Positions 42,276 through 50,870 of a stretch of 64,000 bases of DNA are shown piece by piece (position 1 is the first letter of the stretch; every line of letters starts with the position of its first letter). The notes below the pieces were generated by a model. That model ran no database searches. It had not been told where the DNA came from and was given only the letters and a program-made list of their open reading frames with translations. This DNA is from Bradyrhizobium sp. OK095 (GTDB taxonomy: Bacteria > Pseudomonadota > Alphaproteobacteria > Rhizobiales > Xanthobacteraceae), in contig NZ_FOBX01000002.1 of assembly GCF_900109945.1 (NCBI RefSeq), forward strand, positions 1-64,000, given 5' to 3'. The translations under genes and the position numbers were made by a program.

Positions 42276-43799
42276 ATGAGCGACGCGCTCGCGATTGAGG
42301 TCACCTCGCCTGTCCCGCTGCTGGAGTTGCGCGGCATCAGCAAGGAGTTTCCAGGCGTCAAGGCGCTGGACGACGTGTCCTTTGCCATCTTCCCCGGCGA
42401 AGTCCACATGCTGCTCGGCGAAAACGGTGCCGGCAAGTCGAGCCTGATGAAGGTGCTGTGCGGCGCCTATCGCGCCGATGCCGGCGAATTCTACCATGAG
42501 GGTAAGAAGGTCGCGATCGCCTCGACCGCGGATGCGCAGAAGCTCGGCATTGCCGTGATCTTCCAGGAATTCTCGCTGGTCCCCTATCTCGACATCGCCC
42601 AGAACATCTTCCTCGGCCGCGAGCCGAAGGGCCGCATCCCCGGCACCATCGACCGCCGCGGGATATTGGCCGCGGCAAAGCGCGTGCTCGATACGATCGG
42701 CTTCGACATCGATCCCTCCACCACCGTCGACAAGCTCGGCGTCGCACAGCAGCAGATGGTCGAGATCGCCAAAGCGATCAGCCAGAACGCGCGCATCCTC
42801 GTCATGGACGAGCCGACCGCAGCACTGTCCGACCGCGAGACCGAGCTGCTGTTCGCGCTGATCGCGCGGCTGAAGGCCGACGGCGTGTCCATCGTCTATA
42901 TCTCCCACCGCATGGCCGAGGTGTTCGCGCTCGGCGATCGCATCACGGTGCTTCGCGATGGCCGCCGCATCGACGGCGTCCGCCCCGCCGACGTCACACC
43001 GGACCAGCTCGTTCGCATGATGGTCGGCCGCAACGTGGATATGACCTATCCGCGCAATTTCGCCGACAAGCCGGGCGAGCTGCTGCTCGAGGTCAAGGGC
43101 TTGAGTTCGTCGACCGGCATCTCCGACATCAATATCGAGGTGCGCCGGGGCGAGATCGTCGGGCTGTGCGGCCTGGTCGGCTCCGGCCGCAGCGAGGTCG
43201 CCCGCGCCATCTTCGGTGCCGATCCCACCAGCGCCGGCGAGATCATCTTCGACGGCAAGAGCATGTCCGGCGAGCCAGATCTTGCCGCCCGCCGCGGCAT
43301 CGCGCTGATCCCGGAGAGCCGCAAGAGCGAGGGCCTCGCGCTGCTGCGATCGGTGAGCGACAATCTGGTGGTGTCGGCGCTGCGAAAGCTGTTCCCGAGC
43401 GGTCTGTTCGACCAGCGTGCAGCGCAGCGCGCCTCCGACTGCCTGATCCGGCAGTTGAGGATTGCGACACCCAGCGCACGCCAGACCGTAGGCCTGCTCT
43501 CCGGCGGCAACCAGCAGAAGGTCGTGATCGGCAAATGGCTGGCGGCCGGCTCGAAGCTTTTTATCTTCGACGAGCCGACGCGGGGCATCGATATCGGCGC
43601 CAAGTCCGAAATCTTTGCCCTGATCGACCGGCTGGTCGCCGAAGGCGCGGCGGCTTTGATGATTTCGTCCGAACAGGTCGAGATCTGCCATGTCTGCGAC
43701 CGCGCCTATGTGATGCGCGAAGGCCGCATCGCGGGACACTTGACCCGCAACGAACTGACCGAGGAGAACATCGTGCGACTGGGGATGCATCATGCGTGA
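42276..43799 (+). CDS. sugar-type ABC transporter ATP-binding protein (RbsA type)
   Basis: A two-domain ATPase of 507 residues. N-terminal Walker A GENGAGKS (about residue 50), VMDEPTAALS, then the C-terminal degenerate loop GLVGSGRSEVARAIFG and LSGGNQQK with FDEPTRGIDIG. This is the RbsA/MglA layout. It ends 8 bp inside the following permease gene. It begins 10 bp after the FAD oxidase, so importer and catabolic genes form one operon. Substrate is unknown. The context suggests an aromatic glycoside or hydroxylated ring compound. Confidence 0.9.
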   Translation: MSDALAIEVTSPVPLLELRGISKEFPGVKALDDVSFAIFPGEVHMLLGENGAGKSSLMKVLCGAYRADAGEFYHEGKKVAIASTADAQKLGIAVIFQEFSLVPYLDIAQNIFLGREPKGRIPGTIDRRGILAAAKRVLDTIGFDIDPSTTVDKLGVAQQQMVEIAKAISQNARILVMDEPTAALSDRETELLFALIARLKADGVSIVYISHRMAEVFALGDRITVLRDGRRIDGVRPADVTPDQLVRMMVGRNVDMTYPRNFADKPGELLLEVKGLSSSTGISDINIEVRRGEIVGLCGLVGSGRSEVARAIFGADPTSAGEIIFDGKSMSGEPDLAARRGIALIPESRKSEGLALLRSVSDNLVVSALRKLFPSGLFDQRAAQRASDCLIRQLRIATPSARQTVGLLSGGNQQKVVIGKWLAAGSKLFIFDEPTRGIDIGAKSEIFALIDRLVAEGAAALMISSEQVEICHVCDRAYVMREGRIAGHLTRNELTEENIVRLGMHHA

Positions 43800-44742
43800 G
43801 GCCGCGGTCGTCTCTCAACCCAATCCGCTGCAGCGCATTCCCGGCGTTGCTATCGTGCTGGTGCTGCTGATCGCCCTGTTCGGCGCGATCGCGCCCGGCT
43901 TCCTGTCGGTCGCCAACCTCTCCAACGTGCTGGTTCAGTCCACCATCCTGACCATGCTCGCACTGCCGATGACGCTGATCATCATGACCGAGGGGCTCGA
44001 CCTGTCGATGGGCGCGGTGCTGACGCTGACCTCGCTCTGCGTCGCCATCGTCTCGCTCGCCACTCACTCGATGCTGCTGGGCCTGGGTGCCGGCCTCCTC
44101 GTCGGCGCGGCCTTCGGCATCGCCAACGGCTGGCTGGTCGCGATCCTGGGCATTCCGCCCTTCGTCGCGACGCTGGGCACGCTCGGCATGGCGCAGGGCC
44201 TGTCGCTGATCGTCAGCGATGGCCAGAGCGTGGTCGGCATCCCCCACAGCGTGCGCGACATCTATTCGTCGACGCTGCTCGGCATCCCCGTGCCGATCGT
44301 GATGGCACTGGTGACATACGCGGCCTTCCACGGCCTGCTCTATCACACCCGCTTCGGCACCTACATTTTCGCGCTCGGCGGCAACCGTGAGGCGCTGCGT
44401 TATGCCGGTCTCTCGCCGAACAAGCTGCTGATCGCGGTCTATGCGCTCGGTGGCGCCATGGCCGGCATCGCCGGCCTGCTGATGACCGCGCGGATGAATT
44501 CCGGCCATCCCACCGCCGGCCTGGGCCTCGAATTCGATGCGATCGCCGCCGTCGCGGTCGGCGGCACCTCGTTCGAGCGCGGCAATGGCTGGCTGCTTGG
44601 CACATTGCTCGGTGTGATCGCGGTCGGCGTGCTACGCAACGGGCTGAACCTGATCTCGATGCCGTCTTCGGTGCAGGTCGCAAGCGTCGGAATCCTCGTC
44701 ATCGTTGCCCTGTTCCTCGATGGCCTCAGGAGCCGCGCATGA
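43792..44742 (+). CDS. ABC transporter permease (RbsC type), first of two
   Basis: An inner-membrane permease of 316 residues in BPD_transp_2. It has about nine hydrophobic segments, the typical MTEGLDLSMGAVLTLTSL near residue 65 and the AVAVGGTSFERGNGWLLGT loop near residue 250. It overlaps the ATPase gene by 8 bp and the second permease gene by 4 bp (ATGA). Two distinct permeases imply a heterodimeric channel. Confidence 0.9.
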   Translation: MREAAVVSQPNPLQRIPGVAIVLVLLIALFGAIAPGFLSVANLSNVLVQSTILTMLALPMTLIIMTEGLDLSMGAVLTLTSLCVAIVSLATHSMLLGLGAGLLVGAAFGIANGWLVAILGIPPFVATLGTLGMAQGLSLIVSDGQSVVGIPHSVRDIYSSTLLGIPVPIVMALVTYAAFHGLLYHTRFGTYIFALGGNREALRYAGLSPNKLLIAVYALGGAMAGIAGLLMTARMNSGHPTAGLGLEFDAIAAVAVGGTSFERGNGWLLGTLLGVIAVGVLRNGLNLISMPSSVQVASVGILVIVALFLDGLRSRA

Positions 44743-45716
44743 CCGACATCACCAAAGAGGCGATGATGCCGCCCCGCTCGTTCCTGTCGCAGGATGCCAT
44801 TCAGGTGTTCTATCGCCTGCTGGCGGCTTTCCTGATCTGCGCGGTGCTCGCCGTGCTCAGCGACTCCTTCCTGAGCCTCGGCAACATCCTCAATGTGCTG
44901 CGCCAAGCGAGCCTGACCTTCTTCATCGCCTCGGGCCTGACGCTGGTGGTGCTGACAGCCGGCCTCGACCTCTCCGTCGGCGCCAATGTCGCGCTGTCGG
45001 CCTGCATCGCCGGCACCGTGATCCACAAGACCGGCTCGCCGGCGCTCGGCATCCTCGCAGGGCTTGCCTGCGGCGGCCTCGTCGGGCTCCTAAACGGCGT
45101 GATGGTCACGGCGCTCCGCATTCCCTCCTTCATCGCCACCTACGGCATGCTCTGGGTGCTGAACGGCCTCACCTATTGGTACATGGCGGGCGAGACACTT
45201 CACGGCTTTCCCGCAGGCTTCCGCCAGATCGGCAGCGGTTATCTATTCGGCCTGCCGATCCCGGTCTACTTGCTGCTGGTGTTCCTCGGGATCGGAACAC
45301 TGTTCGCGCAGCGCACGATCTGGGGCCAGGAGATCTATGCGATCGGTGCCAATCCGGTCGCGGCACGGCTCTCCGGCATCCCGGTCGCGCGGCGTCTGCT
45401 GCTGGTCTACGCGGTCTCAGGGACCATGGCCGGGCTCGCCTCGATCATCTTCCTGTCGCGGCTCAATTCGGCCGAGGCCGATATCGGCGAGAGCCTGACG
45501 CTGCCGGCCATCGCGGCCGTGCTGATCGGCGGCACCTCGCTGTTCGGCGGCGTCGGCACCGTGTTCGGCACCTTCATCGGCGCGCTGATCCTGACGCTGG
45601 TGCTGAACGGCATGAATTTGCTCTCGGTCAGCGCCAATTGGCAGCCGCTCGTGACCGGCATCATCGTCATCCTCGCGGTATGGCTCGACATGAAGACCCG
45701 CCGCCGGACGTCATGA
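44739..45716 (+). CDS. ABC transporter permease (RbsC type), second of two
   Basis: A permease of 325 residues related to the preceding one, with TAGLDLSVGANVALSACIAG near residue 70 and AVLIGGTSLFGGVGTVFGT near residue 260. It has about nine membrane segments. Its ATG overlaps the first permease's stop. The pair should form the two halves of the translocation pore energised by the ATPase at 42276-43799. Confidence 0.9.
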   Translation: MTDITKEAMMPPRSFLSQDAIQVFYRLLAAFLICAVLAVLSDSFLSLGNILNVLRQASLTFFIASGLTLVVLTAGLDLSVGANVALSACIAGTVIHKTGSPALGILAGLACGGLVGLLNGVMVTALRIPSFIATYGMLWVLNGLTYWYMAGETLHGFPAGFRQIGSGYLFGLPIPVYLLLVFLGIGTLFAQRTIWGQEIYAIGANPVAARLSGIPVARRLLLVYAVSGTMAGLASIIFLSRLNSAEADIGESLTLPAIAAVLIGGTSLFGGVGTVFGTFIGALILTLVLNGMNLLSVSANWQPLVTGIIVILAVWLDMKTRRRTS

Positions 45717-45761
45717 GTTCTTTGCAAAATTAAACAAACCAAAATGAGGGATGGAGACTAC

Positions 45762-46736
45762 ATGAAACAGAAACTGGGTTACCTCGCACTGCCGCTGCTG
45801 ATGGCCGCAGCGTTCACCACAGAGGTGCGTGCGGACGGCGAGACCATCGCCGTCTTCACCAAGAACCAGACCAATCCGTTCTTCCAGACGGTGCGGGTCG
45901 GCGCCGACAACATGGCGAAGACGCTGAACGCGAAGACACTTCAGTACATCCCGACCAAGCCTGACAGCATCCCCGAGCAGCTCAGCCAGATCGAGGACGT
46001 CGTGGTGAAGAAGCCGAGCGCGATCGTGTTCACGCCGGTCGACTACAAAGCGATGGTGCCGGGCGTCGAGAAGATCAACGAGGCCAAGATTCCAGTCGTC
46101 AACATCACCGACCGCTCGGCGGGCGGAAAATTCCTCTCCTTCGTCGGTGCCGACGACTACAGCCTCGGGCTCGAGACGGCACGCTTCATGCTGAAGACGC
46201 TCGGCGGCAAGGGCAACATCGTCATCATCGAGGGCGTCAAGGGCTCGCTGACCAATGTCGACCGCGTCCGCGGCTTCAACGACGCGCTGAAAGAGAACGT
46301 AGGCGCCAAGCTGCTGGCCTCGCAGCCCGGCAACTACCAGCGGCTCCAGGCGCTCCAGGTGATGGAAAACCTGATGCAGTCGAATTCGCAAATCGACGGC
46401 GTGCTCGCCGCCAACGACGCCATGGCGGTCGGCGCGATCGAGGCGCTCGACGGCGCGAACCGGAAAGCCCAGGTGATCGGCATCAACGGCACCAAGGAGG
46501 CGATCGACGCGATCAAGTCCGGCAAGCTGCTCGCAAGCGGCGACTACAACGGCTTTGCGCAAGGCTGCCTCGGCACCATGATGGCGATCCGGTCCTTGCG
46601 AAACCAGCCTGTCATCGCCGAGATCGTGCTGAAGCCGACCGTTATCACCAAGGACAATTACCAGCCTTTCGACGTGCCGCTGGAACAGCGAACGTGCCCG
46701 ACCTTTGAAGAAGCCAGCAAGCTCGGCGCCAAGTAA
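45762..46736 (+). CDS. sugar-type ABC transporter substrate-binding protein (RbsB type)
   Basis: A periplasmic binding protein of 324 residues. The signal peptide MKQKLGYLALPLLMAAAF ends near EVRADG. The mature part reads ETIAVFTKNQTNPFFQTV, a classic Peripla_BP_4 opening, and later has GVLAANDAMAVGAIEAL. The ATG at 45762 is preferred to 45744 because it begins the signal peptide and has GGAGA nearby. It follows the permeases by 45 bp and completes the importer. Binding-protein family does not fix the ligand. Related proteins bind sugars, polyols and some aromatic compounds. Confidence 0.88.
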   Translation: MKQKLGYLALPLLMAAAFTTEVRADGETIAVFTKNQTNPFFQTVRVGADNMAKTLNAKTLQYIPTKPDSIPEQLSQIEDVVVKKPSAIVFTPVDYKAMVPGVEKINEAKIPVVNITDRSAGGKFLSFVGADDYSLGLETARFMLKTLGGKGNIVIIEGVKGSLTNVDRVRGFNDALKENVGAKLLASQPGNYQRLQALQVMENLMQSNSQIDGVLAANDAMAVGAIEALDGANRKAQVIGINGTKEAIDAIKSGKLLASGDYNGFAQGCLGTMMAIRSLRNQPVIAEIVLKPTVITKDNYQPFDVPLEQRTCPTFEEASKLGAK

Positions 46737-46800
46737 ATCAGTCCATCACGACAAGCACGGACGGTCGCCCTTGCGGCCGTCCCAAGACAACGGAGACATC

Positions 46801-47088
46801 ATGCTATTCGCAATTCACGCCGTCGACCGCGCCGGTGCGCTGCCGACCCGGCTCGATCATTATGACGCCCACAAGGCTTTCCTCAGTGACACCTCGCGCT
46901 TCGGCGTCAAGATCGTGATGTCGGGGCCCCTCGTCTCCGACGACGGCGAGAGCATGATCGGCAGCCTGTTCCTGATCGAGGCGCCGGGCCGCAGCGAAGT
47001 CGAGGCCTTCAATCATGCAGATCCATTTGCCGCAGCCGGCATCTGGGAAAAGGTCACGATCACGGGCTTCCTGCGACGCCAGGGCTGA
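46801..47088 (+). CDS. YciI family protein
   Basis: A small cytosolic protein of 95 residues with the YCII fold. It opens MLFAIHAVDRAGAL, has RLDHYDAHKAFL with the conserved Asp/His pair (LDHYDAH), and ends EVEAFNHADPFAAAGIW, the standard YciI signature. Related proteins include muconolactone-isomerase-like and chlorohydroquinone dehydrochlorinase-type enzymes. It is the last gene of the plus-strand island, 64 bp after the binding protein. A role as a small isomerase or dehydrochlorinase in the ring pathway is possible but unproven. Confidence 0.85.
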   Translation: MLFAIHAVDRAGALPTRLDHYDAHKAFLSDTSRFGVKIVMSGPLVSDDGESMIGSLFLIEAPGRSEVEAFNHADPFAAAGIWEKVTITGFLRRQG

Positions 47089-47105
47089 GGGTGACCAAAC
47101 AAAAA

Positions 47106-47151
47106 AAGCGAAAACAACCCCATGCACAGTAGAACAGGGTTGTTTTTGCTT
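47106..47151. terminator. long inverted repeat, probable bidirectional terminator between convergent operons
   Basis: AAGCGAAAACAACCC (47106-47120) pairs with GGGTTGTTTTTGCTT (47137-47151), a 15-bp stem with one G-U pair and a 16-base loop. An A-run precedes it and T-rich sequence lies in the right arm, so it could stop transcription in both directions. It lies 18 bases after the YciI stop, at the meeting point of the hydroxyquinol island and the amide operon. Confidence 0.6.
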
Positions 47152-47312
47152 GCGAATTTTACCACGTCGATCGCTTTGACACGTCGGGCAAAACAGGAGC
47201 AGAATACAACCATCGCCCGATCGTCACCCTGCGCGCACCGTCTTGCGCCCTTGTCGGAAAACCGCACGCATGGCTTGCGCGATCTCCCTCATGGCAGCGG
47301 CAATACGTTCGC
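47152..47312. other. intergenic stretch between convergent genes
   Basis: About 160 bp with no gene I can support. The phrase gtcgggcaaaacagg resembles a degenerate dispersed repeat that I associate with Bradyrhizobium intergenic DNA. That is memory only and unverified. Confidence 0.25.
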
Positions 47313-48074
47313 CTAAAACTGCACGCCGCGCGTCAGCGCTCCGTCGACCACGAGGTTGGTGCCCGTGATGAAGCTGGCGGCGCGGCTGGCGAGGAAGACG
47401 ACGGCATTGGCCATTTCCTGCGGCGTGCCCATCCGCCCCGTCGGATTGAGCGCCAGCGCGGTGTTGTAGAGTTCGGGGTTGTTGTCCTTGATCATGTTCC
47501 AGACGCCGCCGTCGAAATAGGTGTTGCCCGGAGAGACCGAATTGGCGCGGATGTTCTTCGCCGCGAGCTGGTTGGCCAGCCCCTGAGTGTAATGAATGAT
47601 CGCCGCCTTGAAGGTGCCGTAGGGACCGGCCGCGAAATCGACCTCACGTCCGGAGACGCTCGATATGGTGACGATCGCGCCGGCGGCGCTCTTCTCCAGA
47701 TGGGGCATGGCCGCGTTCACGAGCCGGACCGTACCCATCATGTCGGTTGAAAATTCCTTCTCCCAGCTCTCGTCGTCCTGCCCGATCGCGAGCGCGCTGA
47801 CATTGGCGACGACGACATCGATGCCGCCGAGCTTTGCCGCCATGTCAGCGACCCAGGCCTTCAGCATGGCTGCGTCGGCGACGTCGACCGCACCGCCATA
47901 GGCCGCAACACCCTTGGCCTTGAGCGCGGCGACAGTGCTCTCGACCTCGGCCAGATTGCGCGAGCAGACGCCGACATCGGCTCCTTCGGCCGCAAACGTC
48001 TCGGCGATTGCGCGGCCGATTCCCTTGGTGCTTCCCGTGACGAGAACCTTTGCGCCCTTGAGTCCCAGATCCAT
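47313..48074 (-). CDS. SDR family oxidoreductase
   Basis: A short-chain dehydrogenase/reductase of 253 residues: NAD(P) motif TGSTKGIG near residue 14, Ser in ISSVSG near residue 140, and YGTFK near residue 153, where Tyr and Lys keep the required spacing. NVSALA replaces the usual NNAG at about residue 90. It starts 21 bp after the nitrilase stop and is the last gene of the amide operon. It may reduce or oxidise a product of amide or nitrile hydrolysis. Substrate unknown. Confidence 0.87.
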   Translation of the reverse strand: MDLGLKGAKVLVTGSTKGIGRAIAETFAAEGADVGVCSRNLAEVESTVAALKAKGVAAYGGAVDVADAAMLKAWVADMAAKLGGIDVVVANVSALAIGQDDESWEKEFSTDMMGTVRLVNAAMPHLEKSAAGAIVTISSVSGREVDFAAGPYGTFKAAIIHYTQGLANQLAAKNIRANSVSPGNTYFDGGVWNMIKDNNPELYNTALALNPTGRMGTPQEMANAVVFLASRAASFITGTNLVVDGALTRGVQF

Positions 48075-48095
48075 GGCCTGTTTCCTTTTCTTGGT

Positions 48096-49835
48096 TCAGT
48101 AGTTGCTCGCGGTCGCCTTGACCAATCCGCGATAGCTGTGCGGCATTCGCATCGAGACCAGATCCTTTCGCCGCACGACATTGGTCGGATAGGCGCTGTC
48201 GAGATTGGTGGTATCGACCATGGCGGTAGCAAGGCCCGTGCCGCCGGAAACGATCGCCTCCCGTCGCGGAAATTCGAACGTATCAGGGCCGAACACGCCA
48301 CTCAGCCCGGGATAACCGCGTCTGGGGTCGACAACATTGGCGAAGGCGAAGAACAGGTTGTTTTCGCCGGCACGGACCCGGAAATGATGCCAGTGATGCG
48401 GATCCGGGCCGGTCGGAATAGGCTTCGGCTGCCCCACCTCCGTGCCGGCATGCGACGAACTGAAGCGCCCCTTGATCGCGGCGGGACAGACGATGAGATC
48501 GCAGCCGCGCAGCGCCAGCACCCGGCCCGCTTCCGGAAAAGATGCGTCGTGACCAATCAACAGTCCGATGCGACCGATCGGCGTGTCGACGACGGTCCAT
48601 CCGTCACCTGCCGTGGCCCAGCCGCGTTCGTCGGCAGCGAGATGCGTCTTGCGATAGACCGAGATGGTTCCATCGGGCGCGACGAGGCAGGCGCTGTTGT
48701 AGACCAGATCGCCGTCGCGCTCGGCAAGGCCGCAGACAAGGTGGAGATCTAGCTCTCTTGCGAGCGTGGCAAGGCTGTCCGTCGCAGCTCCCGGTATCGG
48801 TTGCGCGGATGTCGCGGGATCGGCAAGCCCCGTCAGCGCAAGCTCTGGAAAGACGACGAGCTCCGCGCCTCCGGCTTTGGCCTTGCCCGCGAGTGCCGCG
48901 ATCTCCCCGAGATTCTGGCTGACATGATCGCCGGGCGCAAATTGCGCGACAGAGACCTGCGACGTCTTTCCGGTTGGCCAGGGCTCGTGGCCGTAGAGGC
49001 TGAAGAAGTCGCGCGGATTCCAGCTGAATGTGTCGGTGAGCAGCTCCGGATAGAGCTCCGGCCGCCGCTGCGCGAACACGGTCTCGCCGAGCACGCGGCG
49101 CGCGCGTGCGGTATCAAGATCGATCTCGGACATCAGCACGCCATCGCCTTTGTCGAGCACTGCCATCACCTGCCCCTCCGGCGCGATCACGCAGCTGCCG
49201 CCGCTGAACTGCACACTGCGCTCGAGTCCCCATCGGTTGCTTTCGATAACGTAGCAGCCGTTTTCGAAGGCCCGGCTAATCCAGTACGGCGCCGGCGTGC
49301 GCTCGGCCAGCCAGTTCGAGATGTGGCAGATGACGTCCGCGCCGCCCAGCGCCATCAGCCGCGCGGTCTCCACGAAATGGATGTCCATGCAGATCAGCAG
49401 CGCGATTCGCCCGATCGGCGTCTCGAACACCTGGTTGTGCAATTCGCCGGCCGCGGCCCATTTCGGCTCGGAGATATAGGGATGCGTCTTGCGGTGACGG
49501 CCGACGACGCCGTCGGGCCCGATCAGGACGGCACTGTTGAAATAGATGCCGTCCTCGTCGACCTCCGGCATGCCGACGACGATGAAGCAGCCGTGCTTGC
49601 GCGCCAGCGCCGCAAAACGGTTCGTGGTCGGCCCCGGGATCGCTTCGACGAAGGGCGCAACCTCGGCGCGGTCGAACCAGCAATAGCCCGTCGTTCCCAT
49701 TTCCGGGGTGACGATGAGCCTCGCACCGGCCGCCGCCGCCTGCTCGCAGAGTTCGAGCAGGCGCGCGATGTTGCGCTCTTGCTCGAACATTGTCGGCTCA
49801 AACTGGACGGCGGCGACCTTGTGGGTGGTGGGCAT
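48096..49835 (-). CDS. carbon-nitrogen hydrolase with two nitrilase domains, the second lacking the catalytic Cys
   Basis: A cytosolic protein of 579 residues, about twice the usual length of a nitrilase-superfamily enzyme. Domain 1 (about 5-275) has the full catalytic set: E45 (TPEMGTTGY), K116 (RHRKTHPY) and C149 (LLICMDIHF). Domain 2 (about 292-565) has E331 (FPELALTGL) and K396 (VYRKTHLA), but the nucleophile position reads LLIGHDASF, with Gly428 in place of Cys. Domain 2 is thus probably inactive and structural or regulatory. The enzyme should hydrolyse an amide, N-carbamoyl or nitrile compound. It follows the formamidase gene in the operon after 13 bp. Confidence 0.9.
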   Translation of the reverse strand: MPTTHKVAAVQFEPTMFEQERNIARLLELCEQAAAAGARLIVTPEMGTTGYCWFDRAEVAPFVEAIPGPTTNRFAALARKHGCFIVVGMPEVDEDGIYFNSAVLIGPDGVVGRHRKTHPYISEPKWAAAGELHNQVFETPIGRIALLICMDIHFVETARLMALGGADVICHISNWLAERTPAPYWISRAFENGCYVIESNRWGLERSVQFSGGSCVIAPEGQVMAVLDKGDGVLMSEIDLDTARARRVLGETVFAQRRPELYPELLTDTFSWNPRDFFSLYGHEPWPTGKTSQVSVAQFAPGDHVSQNLGEIAALAGKAKAGGAELVVFPELALTGLADPATSAQPIPGAATDSLATLARELDLHLVCGLAERDGDLVYNSACLVAPDGTISVYRKTHLAADERGWATAGDGWTVVDTPIGRIGLLIGHDASFPEAGRVLALRGCDLIVCPAAIKGRFSSSHAGTEVGQPKPIPTGPDPHHWHHFRVRAGENNLFFAFANVVDPRRGYPGLSGVFGPDTFEFPRREAIVSGGTGLATAMVDTTNLDSAYPTNVVRRKDLVSMRMPHSYRGLVKATASNY

Positions 49836-49848
49836 GATCCGGCTTGCC

Positions 49849-50838
49849 TCAAACGAGATAGGACTTCTTGATGGAGGCGCCGAGCGTGTATTTGGGATCG
49901 ACCATGTTGCCGACGCGCATGCGGCCAGCCTGGGTCAACAGCATGTAGGCGTCGATCTCGTCGAAGCCATAATCAGCCGCCATCCAGCGGCACAGCTCGC
50001 GATAGGCGATGCGGGCTGCATCCTCCATCGGCCGGGCCGAACCGATGGTCATGATGAAATCCTTGGTCTCGAGCCGCGGCCATGCAATTTTCCAACCCTT
50101 GATCAGGTCGATCTGCACCGTGGTCACTGTGGGGTGCTCGATGGCGACGCCGCAGAGTTCGCCGTCGCCCTGCGCCGCATGGCAGTCGCCGAGATAGAGC
50201 AGCGCGCCCTTGGTGTTGACCGGCAGGTAGATGACCGCGCCGACGCCGACATCCGGCAGGTCCATGTTGCCGCCGTAATAATCCGGCACCAGCGAGGAGA
50301 TTGCCTCGATTTCCGGCGAAGTGCCGATGGTGCCGATGAACGGCTCATAAGGCAGCGTGATCTTGTCGTTCCATTTGGTGCCGGTCTTGGCGTCAATCAC
50401 GAGCTTCTTGACACGCTCCGGCAACGCCGGATTGAGCAGCGCGGTCTGGCCGGTCGAGACCAGGCCGCCGAAGTCAGGCATGACCACGGTGGTGCCGCAC
50501 GGCTGCGGCCCGCGCGGCACGATGCTCTCGATATAGACCGCGAGCGTGTCGCCCTTCTCCGCACCGTTGACGTGAATCGGCCCGTTTTGCGGGTTGAGGA
50601 ACGGGAAGTTGAGGATTTTCGACGGGCTGTCCGTCTCGTGCTTGATCGCGCCCTCGAACGCGTCATGCGTCTCGGCGGCGACGACCGCGCCGGGGTCGAC
50701 GGTCAGCACCGGGCCCACATAGGGACCGTAGACGTAGTGGTACTTGCCCTGTTCGCTCTCCGTGAGAGAGTACTGTTTGCCGCGCTCGCCCTTGGCGACA
50801 CCTTTGCGTGCCATGATGGAATCGTTCTGCCAGGCCAT
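49849..50838 (-). CDS. acetamidase/formamidase family protein (FmdA type)
   Basis: A cytosolic amidase of 329 residues that releases ammonia from formamide or acetamide. Characteristic segments: GPIHVNGAEKGDTLAVYI near residue 95, PDFGG, PYEPFIGTIGTSPE near residue 163, and LYLGDCHAAQGDGELCGVAIE near residue 215, whose Asp and His residues bind the catalytic metal. The ATG at 50838 is preceded by AAGGAG and preferred to 50874. It follows the UrtE-type ATPase by 32 bp. The neighbouring amide importer and AmiC/AmiR pair agree with a short-chain amide substrate. Confidence 0.9.
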   Translation of the reverse strand: MAWQNDSIMARKGVAKGERGKQYSLTESEQGKYHYVYGPYVGPVLTVDPGAVVAAETHDAFEGAIKHETDSPSKILNFPFLNPQNGPIHVNGAEKGDTLAVYIESIVPRGPQPCGTTVVMPDFGGLVSTGQTALLNPALPERVKKLVIDAKTGTKWNDKITLPYEPFIGTIGTSPEIEAISSLVPDYYGGNMDLPDVGVGAVIYLPVNTKGALLYLGDCHAAQGDGELCGVAIEHPTVTTVQIDLIKGWKIAWPRLETKDFIMTIGSARPMEDAARIAYRELCRWMAADYGFDEIDAYMLLTQAGRMRVGNMVDPKYTLGASIKKSYLV

Positions 50839-50870
50839 TGCCGTTCTCCTTGGTTGGGCGTCGTTTCTTT

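Noticed and set aside
47122..47316. 64-codon plus-strand frame between the convergent operons
   Set aside because: It starts inside the inverted repeat, has no ribosome-binding site and no recognisable protein features.
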